Source of the DNA: Nitratireductor sp.
GTDB lineage: Bacteria; Pseudomonadota; Alphaproteobacteria; Rhizobiales; Rhizobiaceae
Length of the DNA: 64,000 nucleotides
Direction of reading: 5' to 3'
Assembly (NCBI RefSeq): GCF_017794765.1
Contig: NZ_CP051236.1
Span: 1,940,388 to 2,004,387 of the forward strand
Part shown: positions 16,830-24,831 of the stretch, piece after piece
Layout: every line of letters begins with the position of its first letter
Numbering within the stretch: the stretch's first letter is position 1
Translations under genes and position numbers: made by a program
The notes under the pieces: model-generated
The model's database searches: none
What the model was told of the DNA's origin: nothing
Seen by the model: the letters and a program-made list of their open reading frames with translations, nothing else

Positions 16830-17765
16830 ATGGGGGCGGTCAACAGTCCTGATGGCGATTGGGGCCTTTCCAGGTCTCGCTATTCCGTCACGTTCGGTAA
16901 CGAGCACTTGCGTCTCGTTTCTGAGTACAGTTTAAAAGAACTCTTTGCAAAGTATGGAGACATACTTTGGGAACCTGGCACGCATAAATACAATGTCACC
17001 TTCTTCATCGGAGAGCTGGATGAGCTCCTGTTGGGGAAACGTTTCAGTACATTCGAGCAAAGTCTGCTCGATGAACTGATCGGAAAATTGCGCGCCCGCG
17101 GAAACAGCAACGCGACCATCAATCGAAAGATGGCCGCGCTTAGCAAGCTTCTGCGGAAAGCGCATAAGATGGGTGACATACATAGCCTGCCGGAATTCCG
17201 GCGCCAGAAGGAGCGCTCAGGGCGCATCCGTTTCCTCTCCTGCAATGAAGAAGAGATGCTGTTTGCCGCAATTCGCCGGCGCAGCGAGGATGCCTGGCGG
17301 CTTTCGGTTTTTCTGGTCGACACGGGCTGCCGTCTGGGTGAGGCCATCGGTCTGACTTGGAATGATGTCGGTGAGGGACGGGCCAGCTTCTGGATCACCA
17401 AGTCCGCGCGCGCGCGCTCAGTTCCTTTGACCAAGCGCGCGCAGAAAGTGACAGACATCCCCAAAGATGGCCAAAAGGGACCTTTCGCCATGCTTCGGCA
17501 GGCGCAATACCGGGTCATCTGGAATGAGGCCAAGGCGGAAATAGGTTTGTCGCAAGACGCCCAGGTGGTGCCGCATGTGTTGCGCCATACCTGTGCGTCA
17601 CGTCTTGTTCAGGGCGGCATTGATCTGCGCCGCGTGCAGATGTGGCTTGGCCACCAGACCCTGACCATGACCATGCGTTATGCGCATCTGGCAACAGGTG
17701 ATCTGGACCCGTGCGTTGGAGTTTTGGAGCGTTGTTCCAAACCTGCAACCACCAGGCGTGCATAG
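16830..17765 (+). CDS. Tyrosine recombinase / phage-type integrase
   Basis: 311 residues. Complete catalytic set of the family: R168 (DTGCRLGEAIG), K191 in the beta-hairpin, H249 and R252 (HVLRHTCASRL), H275 (WLGHQT) and the nucleophile Y284 (MRYAHL). An N-terminal SAM-like core-binding domain occupies about residues 30-120. No excisionase, phage or transposon gene adjoins it. XerC/D assignment is unlikely because of N-terminal divergence. The start is uncertain: ATG 16830 lacks a strong RBS. Possibly a relic of a lost mobile element or a domesticated recombinase. Confidence 0.88.
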   Translation: MGAVNSPDGDWGLSRSRYSVTFGNEHLRLVSEYSLKELFAKYGDILWEPGTHKYNVTFFIGELDELLLGKRFSTFEQSLLDELIGKLRARGNSNATINRKMAALSKLLRKAHKMGDIHSLPEFRRQKERSGRIRFLSCNEEEMLFAAIRRRSEDAWRLSVFLVDTGCRLGEAIGLTWNDVGEGRASFWITKSARARSVPLTKRAQKVTDIPKDGQKGPFAMLRQAQYRVIWNEAKAEIGLSQDAQVVPHVLRHTCASRLVQGGIDLRRVQMWLGHQTLTMTMRYAHLATGDLDPCVGVLERCSKPATTRRA

Positions 17766-17837
17766 GATCCACGGGCTCCACGGGTTCCGGGCCATCATGC
17801 TTCGGCTTTCGTCGGGCAAGCCGTATTGTGATCACCC

Positions 17838-18767
17838 CTATGGAACGGAGGCAGAAGAATGCCTTCGTTCCTCTCGGGTTTGAAGGGATTTTTCCGCCCG
17901 CCTGATAAAGGCCGAGATTTCCCTGGGCAGGCTGCCGGTTTCAAGAAGCGGTGCATGGCCCTGACCGGGCACCACGATTTGCTGCATTGTCGGATGCCGC
18001 GTGGCCATTTCTTCGAGGGTTCGGCTCGAAAGAAGACGGGAGTTTTCTCCGCGAACGGTCAGGAGCGGGGTGGCAGCCAACCCATCGAAAAGTGGCCAGA
18101 GGGCGGGCAAAGGCCTGTCCAGATTAATTGCTTTGAGCGGTTTCAACAGGTTTGGATCAAAGTCGGTGCGCAGGCGCCCCTGTTCCTCTTTGTAGAGCGC
18201 TGCAGTAAACCGCTCCCAGTCGTCTTCATTCAATGCCGGAAAAGCTTCACCATGAACGGTTTTCTGGATTTTGATCGCCTCGTCCAGCGTAGCAGGTTTG
18301 GGCGAGCGTTGAAGATAAGCGCGAATCTGCGCGAGGCCGTCTCCTTCCACAACCGGACCGATGTCGTTGAGCACCACGGCCTTGATGAGGGTGGGGCGAG
18401 AGCCTGCAAGGGTCATGATAATGAGCCCGCCGCGCGAGGTGCCGATGAACGCCGCATGTTCTACCCCGAGTGCGACAAGTCCTGAAATGATGTCAGCGGC
18501 CTCCACAGCCACGTCGTAGCGCCGCCAGTCCCGATCATAGTCGGAAAGGCCGCGTCCGCGATAATCGAAAGCAATAACCTTTCGTGCCTCGGTCTCATGG
18601 GTGGAGAGTTTTTTTGCCAACGCGTGAAAGTCCCGGGCATTGCGTGTCAGGCCAGGCAGGCACACAACCGGCAGGCCCGGATTGCCTTCGCCGTAGACGC
18701 GTGCATGCAGCTTCAAGCCATCCTGCGCCGAATAAAACACATCGCGAAATCCGTCTTCAGCCACCAT
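17838..18767 (-). CDS. Alpha/beta hydrolase
   Basis: 309 residues. The alpha/beta-hydrolase fold is shown by the oxyanion strand VVCLPGLTRNARDF, the DYRGRGLSDYD loop, the nucleophile elbow IGTSRGG and the C-terminal GQGHAPLL with the catalytic histidine. Likely an esterase or lipase acting on small esters; substrate unknown. ATG 18767 was chosen because GGGAGG precedes it, shortening an open frame that reaches 18872. No signal peptide. It converges with the recombinase gene, leaving 72 bp. Confidence 0.87.
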   Translation of the reverse strand: MVAEDGFRDVFYSAQDGLKLHARVYGEGNPGLPVVCLPGLTRNARDFHALAKKLSTHETEARKVIAFDYRGRGLSDYDRDWRRYDVAVEAADIISGLVALGVEHAAFIGTSRGGLIIMTLAGSRPTLIKAVVLNDIGPVVEGDGLAQIRAYLQRSPKPATLDEAIKIQKTVHGEAFPALNEDDWERFTAALYKEEQGRLRTDFDPNLLKPLKAINLDRPLPALWPLFDGLAATPLLTVRGENSRLLSSRTLEEMATRHPTMQQIVVPGQGHAPLLETGSLPREISAFIRRAEKSLQTREERRHSSASVP

Positions 18768-18935
18768 ATCCTCCCGCAGGCGCCCAGCCCCCAACCCAGT
18801 CAACGGCTCTGAACGTAGCGCATTTTGGTCAAATGGACCGAATTGATCTTTGTGCGGAGGTGCATCTTGCACACGATTGAGTTTGGATGCCTGGATGCTG
18901 TGCGGGGAACACGCAGTTAGGGCCCGCAGAGGCCT

Positions 18936-21011
18936 TCAACCTCCGGCGGAGAGGTCCGTAAGGACATCGAACCGGCCGGTAAGGCGCATCTTGTAGACCT
19001 GCAGGTTCTCCATCACCCTTTGAACATAGTTTCGCGTCTCCGAGTAGGGGATGCGTTCGATCCAGTCGACCACGTCCTCCACAGGCTTTCCACGAGGATC
19101 CCCATAACGCTCCATCCATTCGCCAGCTCGGCTCGGGCCGGCATTATAACCCGCAAAGGTGAGGATGTAGGACCCGTTGAATCGTGAAAGCTGCTCTTCC
19201 AGATACGCAGCACCCAGAGTGGCGTTATAGCTTGGATCATTGGTCAGGCGCGCCCGAGAATAGGGAAGGCCGCTCTTGCGCGCCATCTCCCGGGCCGTTG
19301 CTGGCATGAGCTGAAGCAGGCCGCGGGCACCGGCCGGCGAAACGGCGGTGGCATTGAACTCGGTTTCCTGCCGGGCAATTGCATAAGCGAGCGCTTGACG
19401 GGCGGAGGGGATGGAAGCGGCTTCCGGGATTGCGCCCACCGGATGCGCAAGCGCGCCGATCTCCAGCCCCCTGCCTCCCGCGATCTTCCCGACCCGCAGC
19501 GCTGTTGTGTAGTCACCGCGAGCCTCGGCCATGCGGGCAAGCAGGGTCAGTTCGCCCGGTTGATCCAGTGTTTCCGCGAGTTTCCGATAAAGGCTGCCTG
19601 CGCGCCACACATGGTTGGTCTGCTCGAGGCTCTGGATCGCGCGCACCATTTCCCGGGCGGAAAAATGGCGGCGATCCTCATCCGTAGGTTCCGGCGCCTC
19701 GGCCGCGAGCGTGGTCCGGCCAAGCCTGGCGGTGGCAAGCTGCCCATAGAACGTGGCGCCGAAGCGCGCTGCTTCTTCGTAATGGGCGGCTGCGTTACCG
19801 GGACCTCCAGCGTCCGCTGCCCGTCCCAGCCAGTAATTGGCCCGAGCATTCGAGATCGGCCCTTCGGCGATGGCAGCAATCTGCGCAAAATGAGACGCAG
19901 CCTTCGCGGGGTCTTTCAGCGCGCGCAGAGCATACCAGCCTGCATGAAATTCTGCATCTGCTGCACGGGAAGGGCTCTCGGCAGAGTGGGCGGCGGCAAG
20001 TTTATAGGCGGTCTCGGCGTCTCCGATATCAAGAAGCTCGCGTGAGAGTACGCGTCGCTCCACCCACCATTCGTCGGGATCAATCAGGCGTTCCGCGTCC
20101 CGCGGCGCGGTCAGCATCAGCTTTGCGGCCTCTTCGAACCGTTCTGCGCGACGCAGGAAGCGTGCTTTGGCAAAAATGTATCCAGCACTGCGCTCCGTCT
20201 CTGGCACTGCATCGAGTAGGGCCTCTGCATTCCTGTCGCCGCGGATCACCGCAGCCCACGCCTTGGTCAGCGCTTTGCCCCCGGTTCGCGCGGCAACCCG
20301 CTCGGCCGAGCGCACCCGTGCCTCGTACAGCATTCGCTCCATACGAACCCGGTGATCCGCTTCCGAAAGCTGGTCGTCGAAAGCGCTCAGAAATGACGTT
20401 TCGCTAGAAGCATCAAGCTTGGCCCGACGCCAGAATCCGGAAACGAGCGCGCGCGCTTCCTCGTTTTTTCCCAGCGACAGATAAGACTGGGCAAGCACAA
20501 CGGTACCCTCGAAAGTGACAGGACCCGCGTCGCCGAGCAGGCTTACCACGACCTGTGGACGTTGATTTTCACGGTAGAGTGCACGCTCCGCATGTTCACG
20601 CAGCGTGAGCATGCCTGGCCAGTCCTTCAATTCCTTGGCGGTTGCGGCGATCTCAGCGCTCGAAAACGTTTCGCTCGCCGAAAGCGCAAGCGCCCAGGTC
20701 AGAATTCGCCGCTCGAGACTTTTCTCCTTCATGTGATCGCGAAGCGTGCGGGCGGTTGCAGGGTCGCCGACAGAAAGCGCATCGAGCCCCGCGATCAACG
20801 CGCGCTGATTGGCAGATTGTCCACCCGGAGCGCTCATCACGTTCGGTCGAAGAGCCGCCGCGTTCGTCAGCGCATCGATAGCGGCTGCGGGCGAATTGAC
20901 GGCGTCTGGACGTGCGAAGGGGATCGGGCCAAAATCCGGAAGGGACTGAGCCATGGCGAAGGGCGAGACTGAAAAAAGAAGGAGCGAAGCAAACGCCGCC
21001 TTTATCGTCAT
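18936..21011 (-). CDS. slt: Soluble lytic murein transglycosylase
   Basis: 691 residues with a signal peptide ending AMA-QS near residue 21. A long superhelical region of alpha-helical repeats fills about residues 60-520 and the C-terminal SLT domain carries the GH23 catalytic glutamate in AIARQETEFNATAVSPAGARGLLQLMP, followed by NATLGAAYLEEQLSRF. Cleaves the MurNAc-GlcNAc bond of peptidoglycan with formation of 1,6-anhydro ends in the periplasm. Divergent from dapA; the start at 21011 has only a weak RBS. Confidence 0.93.
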   Translation of the reverse strand: MTIKAAFASLLLFSVSPFAMAQSLPDFGPIPFARPDAVNSPAAAIDALTNAAALRPNVMSAPGGQSANQRALIAGLDALSVGDPATARTLRDHMKEKSLERRILTWALALSASETFSSAEIAATAKELKDWPGMLTLREHAERALYRENQRPQVVVSLLGDAGPVTFEGTVVLAQSYLSLGKNEEARALVSGFWRRAKLDASSETSFLSAFDDQLSEADHRVRMERMLYEARVRSAERVAARTGGKALTKAWAAVIRGDRNAEALLDAVPETERSAGYIFAKARFLRRAERFEEAAKLMLTAPRDAERLIDPDEWWVERRVLSRELLDIGDAETAYKLAAAHSAESPSRAADAEFHAGWYALRALKDPAKAASHFAQIAAIAEGPISNARANYWLGRAADAGGPGNAAAHYEEAARFGATFYGQLATARLGRTTLAAEAPEPTDEDRRHFSAREMVRAIQSLEQTNHVWRAGSLYRKLAETLDQPGELTLLARMAEARGDYTTALRVGKIAGGRGLEIGALAHPVGAIPEAASIPSARQALAYAIARQETEFNATAVSPAGARGLLQLMPATAREMARKSGLPYSRARLTNDPSYNATLGAAYLEEQLSRFNGSYILTFAGYNAGPSRAGEWMERYGDPRGKPVEDVVDWIERIPYSETRNYVQRVMENLQVYKMRLTGRFDVLTDLSAGG

Positions 21012-21245
21012 ACGCAAACGTCCTGAATATTGGAACTGATTGGCCGTCAGCACGGTCCAAAACAGACTTTGTCATTGCAAGATGGAGCAAAGCCTGCGGA
21101 TGCTGGCGTAACACACCATCTTTACAGGATTCTTGCGGGCAAGAGATGGCAAGACTATGGTGCGCCGCCTGATCTTCGGTTAGAAGCATCCGGCGCCGGC
21201 TCGGGCTGGCACCGCACCATTAAATTCATTCAGGAGTTCGACATC

Positions 21246-22127
21246 ATGTTCAGGGGGTCTCTCACAGCGCTTGTGACACCGTTTGCCAAGGATGGCAGCC
21301 TGGACAAAAAAGCGTTTCGCGAACTCGTTGAATGGCAGATTGCGGAAGGCAGCAACGGGCTCGTGCCGGTTGGTACGACTGGCGAATCCCCAACGCTCAC
21401 GCATGAGGAGCACCGCGAAGTTGTCCGGATCTGCGTCGAAGCTGCTCAGGGCCGTGTTCCGGTCATCGCTGGCGCCGGCTCCAATTCGACTCGTGAGGCA
21501 ATCGCATTGGCAAGGTTTGCCGAAGAGGTGAAGGCCGACGCGGCACTGGTGGTCACGCCGTATTACAACAAGCCGACACAGGCTGGGCTATATGAGCATT
21601 TTGCCGCCGTCGCCCGCGCCACGAGTTTGCCCATTATCATCTATAATATCCCTCCGCGTTCTGTCATAGACATGACACCGGAGACCATGGGGCGTCTGGC
21701 GAAGGATTTTTCCAACATCGTCGGCGTAAAGGATGCAACGGCGAAGGTGGACCGGGTCTCCGAGCAGCGTATGACCTGCGGCAAGGATTTCATTCAGCTT
21801 TCGGGTGAGGACGCGTCGGCTCTCGGGTTCAATGCGCATGGCGGGGTGGGGTGCATCTCGGTCACGGCCAATGTCGCACCGCGTCTGTGTGCCGAATTCC
21901 AGGCAGCCACACTTGCCAACGACAAGGAAAAGGCGCTCGAGCTACAGGATCGGCTGATGCCGCTCCACAAGGCGATCTTTATTGAGCCCGGGCTTTGCGG
22001 GGCAAAATACGCTCTCTCGCGCCTGGGTCGTGTCGAAAATACTGTGCGATCGCCGCTTGTGACGATCGAAGCCTCGACGGCAGAGCGCATCGATGCTGCC
22101 ATGCAGCATGCAGGGCTTTTGAACTGA
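21246..22127 (+). CDS. dapA: 4-hydroxy-tetrahydrodipicolinate synthase
   Basis: 293 residues, standard length. Condenses pyruvate with aspartate semialdehyde in lysine and diaminopimelate synthesis. Catalytic residues at the expected places: T44-T45 ([11 protein letters not shown]), Y133 and R138 (YNIPPRS), Schiff-base K162 ([11 protein letters not shown]), and [17 protein letters not shown] with the tyrosine at the dimer interface. AGGAG precedes ATG 21246; the open frame extends further upstream but without a start signal. Upstream of smpB, the conserved Rhizobiales order. Confidence 0.97.
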   Translation: MFRGSLTALVTPFAKDGSLDKKAFRELVEWQIAEGSNGLVPVGTTGESPTLTHEEHREVVRICVEAAQGRVPVIAGAGSNSTREAIALARFAEEVKADAALVVTPYYNKPTQAGLYEHFAAVARATSLPIIIYNIPPRSVIDMTPETMGRLAKDFSNIVGVKDATAKVDRVSEQRMTCGKDFIQLSGEDASALGFNAHGGVGCISVTANVAPRLCAEFQAATLANDKEKALELQDRLMPLHKAIFIEPGLCGAKYALSRLGRVENTVRSPLVTIEASTAERIDAAMQHAGLLN

Positions 22128-22170
22128 CGCATTTGTAGCCGGGGAAGGCTCCTGGCGTCGCACAAATGCG
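22128..22170 (+). terminator. Long imperfect hairpin between dapA and smpB
   Basis: Exact 9-bp arms CGCATTTGT (22128-22136) and ACAAATGCG (22162-22170), with an inner AGCC/GGCT stem (22137-22140 with 22147-22150). It starts immediately after the dapA stop. No U-tract, so it could be a weak terminator or an mRNA 3'-end stabiliser. Confidence 0.4.
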
Positions 22171-22246
22171 GTGAAACGAAAGGGCGCGTCTCTGGCCGCC
22201 CCAGGAAAGCGGGAGCGCTGCGGCGCTTCCGGCGCATTTGGAACTG

Positions 22247-22720
22247 ATGGCAAAAGACAAGAATCCCAACCTCAAGACGATTGCCGAAAACCGCAAGGCG
22301 CGCTTCTCTTACGAGGTGCTCGACACGCTGGAAGCCGGTATCGTCCTGACAGGAACCGAAGTGAAATCGCTGCGCGATGGGCATTCGAATATCCAGGAAG
22401 CTTACGCTTCCATCGAGGATGGCGAGTGCTGGCTGATCAATTCCTATATCCAGGAGTATTCGGCCGGGAACCGCTTCAACCACGAGCCTCGCCGCAGGCG
22501 CAAATTACTGGTGTCAAAGCGTGAACTGTCGCGTCTGGCGCAGTCGATTGAGCGCGAAGGCATGACGCTTGTGCCCCTGCGTCTCTATTTCAATCCGCGC
22601 GGACTGGCGAAGCTTCAGATTGCCGTGGCACGTGGCAAGAAGCTGCACGACAAGCGCGAAACAGCCAAGAAACGCGACTGGAACCGTGAAAAAGCAAGGC
22701 TTCTCAAACAGCATGGCTGA
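22247..22720 (+). CDS. smpB: SsrA-binding protein SmpB
   Basis: 157 residues. SmpB binds tmRNA and brings it to stalled ribosomes. The OB-fold core is visible with [41 protein letters not shown] and the [13 protein letters not shown] stretch; the basic C-terminal tail [25 protein letters not shown] is the part that mimics a codon-anticodon helix in the decoding site. ATG 22247 is preferred over a TTG at 22238. Converges with the UdgB gene. Confidence 0.96.
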   Translation: MAKDKNPNLKTIAENRKARFSYEVLDTLEAGIVLTGTEVKSLRDGHSNIQEAYASIEDGECWLINSYIQEYSAGNRFNHEPRRRRKLLVSKRELSRLAQSIEREGMTLVPLRLYFNPRGLAKLQIAVARGKKLHDKRETAKKRDWNREKARLLKQHG

Positions 22721-22749
22721 GCAGGCCGGTGCTGCGTCTGAGGCGGATT

Positions 22750-23415
22750 CTATTTATTCAGAAACGCACGGATGTCACGGAAAACACTTATGAACATCTC
22801 TTCGGTCAATCGACCGGTATTCGTGTTGTATCGTGAGCAGTGATAACTTGAGAAAATCGAGAGTCCACCGAGTGACTGTTCTCCGCCATGCGTGAATGGA
22901 TAGGCGGCCACACGTCCACCAAGGGCCCGAACGGTCGACTGATGGGCGATCACCCCAAGCGTTAGAACTGCTCTCAGATTCTTGAAGTGTTTCAGTGTCG
23001 GCGTAAAGAAATGCTGGCGGCAGGTGTTGATCTCGGCCCCGACCGGCTTGTTCTCCGGCGGAACGCAGCGCACGGCGTTGATGATCGCTGTATCGACGAG
23101 GGACAGATTATCATCAGGCCGCGCTTCGTACTCGCCCTTGGCGAAGCCGAATGTCTTCAGCGTACTGTAGAGTAGGTCTCCAGCGTAGTCGCCTGTAAAA
23201 GGCCGCCCCGTTTTGTTGGCACCGCGAAGACCGGGAGCCAGACCGACGATGAGAAGCGTAACCGCGTCGTGACCGCCCTCAGGCAGGAAGGTGGGCACCG
23301 GTGCATTGTGCCACTCAGGCTCGCGCACACGCCAGTCGGCAATGAACTGGTGGAGGCGCGGGCAGAGAGGACAGTCGCGGGGCGGCTCGGTTTCAAGCGC
23401 CGGGACACGTGTCAT
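22750..23415 (-). CDS. Type 5 uracil-DNA glycosylase (UdgB family)
   Basis: 221 residues. N-terminal CPLCPRL contributes cysteines of the iron-sulfur cluster; motif 1 is VGLAPGLRGANKTGRPFTGD and motif 2 is YHCSRYNTNTGRLT. These define the family 5 (UDGb) group, which removes uracil and other deaminated bases such as hypoxanthine from DNA. Family 4 enzymes have GEAPG in motif 1 instead. Its start overlaps the end of the NYN nuclease gene by 4 nt (ATGA), so the two are translationally coupled. Confidence 0.92.
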   Translation of the reverse strand: MTRVPALETEPPRDCPLCPRLHQFIADWRVREPEWHNAPVPTFLPEGGHDAVTLLIVGLAPGLRGANKTGRPFTGDYAGDLLYSTLKTFGFAKGEYEARPDDNLSLVDTAIINAVRCVPPENKPVGAEINTCRQHFFTPTLKHFKNLRAVLTLGVIAHQSTVRALGGRVAAYPFTHGGEQSLGGLSIFSSYHCSRYNTNTGRLTEEMFISVFRDIRAFLNK

Positions 23416-24002
23416 AGATCGTCGAAGGTCTCGTCTGTATCGTCGTCAGGTTCCGCCTTGCGGGAAGGCCGTTCGCTTGTTGCACGGCCAACTTCCTCGC
23501 GCAATGTCGACAGATCGATGAAATTATCCGCCTGGCGCCGCAGATCGTCAGCGATCATCGGCGGCTGGGACTGGATTGTGGACACGACACTCACCTTGCG
23601 CCCCTTGCGCTGCAGGGCGTCAACCAGGGTGCGGAAGTCACCGTCTCCGGAGAATATCACATAATGGTCAACCACGTCGCTGAGCTCCAGCGCGTCAATT
23701 GCCAGCTCGATATCCATATTGCCCTTGATCTTCCGGCGCCCGGCGGAGTCGGTGAATTCTTTGGCCGGCTTGGTAACGACCTTATAGCCGTTGTAGTCCA
23801 GCCAATCGATAAGAGGACGAATGGAGGAATACTCCTGATCTTCCACAAGCGCAGTGTAATAGTAGGCACGCAAGAGATACCCACGTTCCTGGAAATTGCT
23901 CAGGAGCTTTCGATAGTCAATGTCGAATCCTAAAGCTCTCGACGTGGCATACAGATTGGCGCCATCAATGAAGAGAGCAATTTTTTCACGCGGATCAAAC
24001 AT
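23412..24002 (-). CDS. NYN domain (LabA/DUF88-like) putative ribonuclease
   Basis: 196 residues. Conserved acidic residues of the PIN-like NYN fold appear in IALFIDGANLYATSRALGFDIDY at the N-terminus, KGNMDIELAIDAL in the middle and VIFSGDGDFRTLVDALQRKG. Predicted metal-dependent RNase; the target is not known. The C-terminus is acidic and low complexity (PDDDTDETFDDL). ATG 24002 has AGGA upstream. First gene of a two-gene unit with udgB. Confidence 0.88.
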   Translation of the reverse strand: MFDPREKIALFIDGANLYATSRALGFDIDYRKLLSNFQERGYLLRAYYYTALVEDQEYSSIRPLIDWLDYNGYKVVTKPAKEFTDSAGRRKIKGNMDIELAIDALELSDVVDHYVIFSGDGDFRTLVDALQRKGRKVSVVSTIQSQPPMIADDLRRQADNFIDLSTLREEVGRATSERPSRKAEPDDDTDETFDDL

Positions 24003-24100
24003 CGACAAAAATCCTGTTTCAAATAAACGTTCAGCGCTCAAATGGGTGGTCTGGGACGGGAAATCGCCCGACAAAGCCATCTCTTATAAGGAAATAGCGC

Positions 24101-24137
24101 TGGAATATGATTGTTCCAACGAATATATAAATTCGTT
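24101..24137. promoter_or_regulatory. Adjacent inverted repeats in the NYN/rpoZ divergent promoter region
   Basis: AACGAAT (24118-24124) and ATTCGTT (24131-24137) are exact reverse complements around ATATAA. Just upstream, TGGAA and TTCCA form a second, shorter pair. The region is AT-rich and sits between divergent genes, so an operator is plausible; the regulator is unknown. Confidence 0.4.
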
Positions 24138-24299
24138 ATAAATACAAGCGTGCGAGAGACATGCTGCACAATCACACCCACGCCGCATTTCCGTGTTGAT
24201 CGGAAAGCGAGTGTTGCGTGCTGGCCTTGAATTTTATGGTGCGGCAGGCTATTGACGCGCTGGATTTCCTTGCAGATTTACGCATGAAAGGGGCACTGA

Positions 24300-24698
24300 A
24301 TGGCCCGTGTGACCGTTGAAGACTGTATCGACAAAGTCGATAACCGCTTTGAGCTCGTGCTTCTGGCAGGGCATCGTGCCCGTCAGATTTCACAGGGCGA
24401 GGCGATCACCGTCGACCGCGACAACGACAAGAACCCTGTCGTTGCGCTGCGCGAGATCGCTGAGGAGACCCTCTCTCCCGGCGATCTCAAAGAAGATTTG
24501 ATCCATTCTCTGCAGAAGCATGTAGAAGTGGATGAGCCTGAGGCCGATCTTCCCGAGATCACTGAACCGACCGCAACCTCTGTCGAGGGTGGTGCCGATC
24601 AGCCGGAAGAAGAGATCTCCTTCGACCGTATGACCGAGGAGGACCTCCTCGCCGGTATTGAAGGCCTGGTGCCGCCGGAAAAAAGCGACGACTTCTGA
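24300..24698 (+). CDS. rpoZ: DNA-directed RNA polymerase omega subunit
   Basis: 132 residues. Starts [30 protein letters not shown], the omega signature that clamps the beta-prime C-terminus and, in proteobacteria, forms part of a ppGpp site. An acidic C-terminal extension beyond the core is typical of Rhizobiales. GAAAGGGG precedes ATG 24300. Followed by rsh, a conserved pairing, but a strong terminator lies between them. Confidence 0.97.
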   Translation: MARVTVEDCIDKVDNRFELVLLAGHRARQISQGEAITVDRDNDKNPVVALREIAEETLSPGDLKEDLIHSLQKHVEVDEPEADLPEITEPTATSVEGGADQPEEEISFDRMTEEDLLAGIEGLVPPEKSDDF

Positions 24699-24756
24699 TC
24701 GATACGGATGTTCGGCACTGCATTCTCTTCCTTGCCGAAACATTCCTGCCTATCTT

Positions 24757-24790
24757 AAACATGCGCCGTGAATCTCGCGGCGCATGTTTT
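24757..24790 (+). terminator. Rho-independent terminator after rpoZ
   Basis: A 12-bp stem AAACATGCGCCG / CGGCGCATGTTT with a 9-nt loop ending in a T-run. Located between rpoZ and rsh, so rsh probably has its own promoter or is reached by read-through only. Confidence 0.85.
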
Positions 24791-24831
24791 GCTTTGCGTA
24801 GATAATAACAACAAGAACGAGGAAGCCGCCC

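Noticed and set aside
17766-17800. Short direct repeat TCCACGGG between recombinase and hydrolase genes as an att site
   Set aside because: Only 8 bp and adjacent to itself; no second copy elsewhere in a flanking position was recognised.
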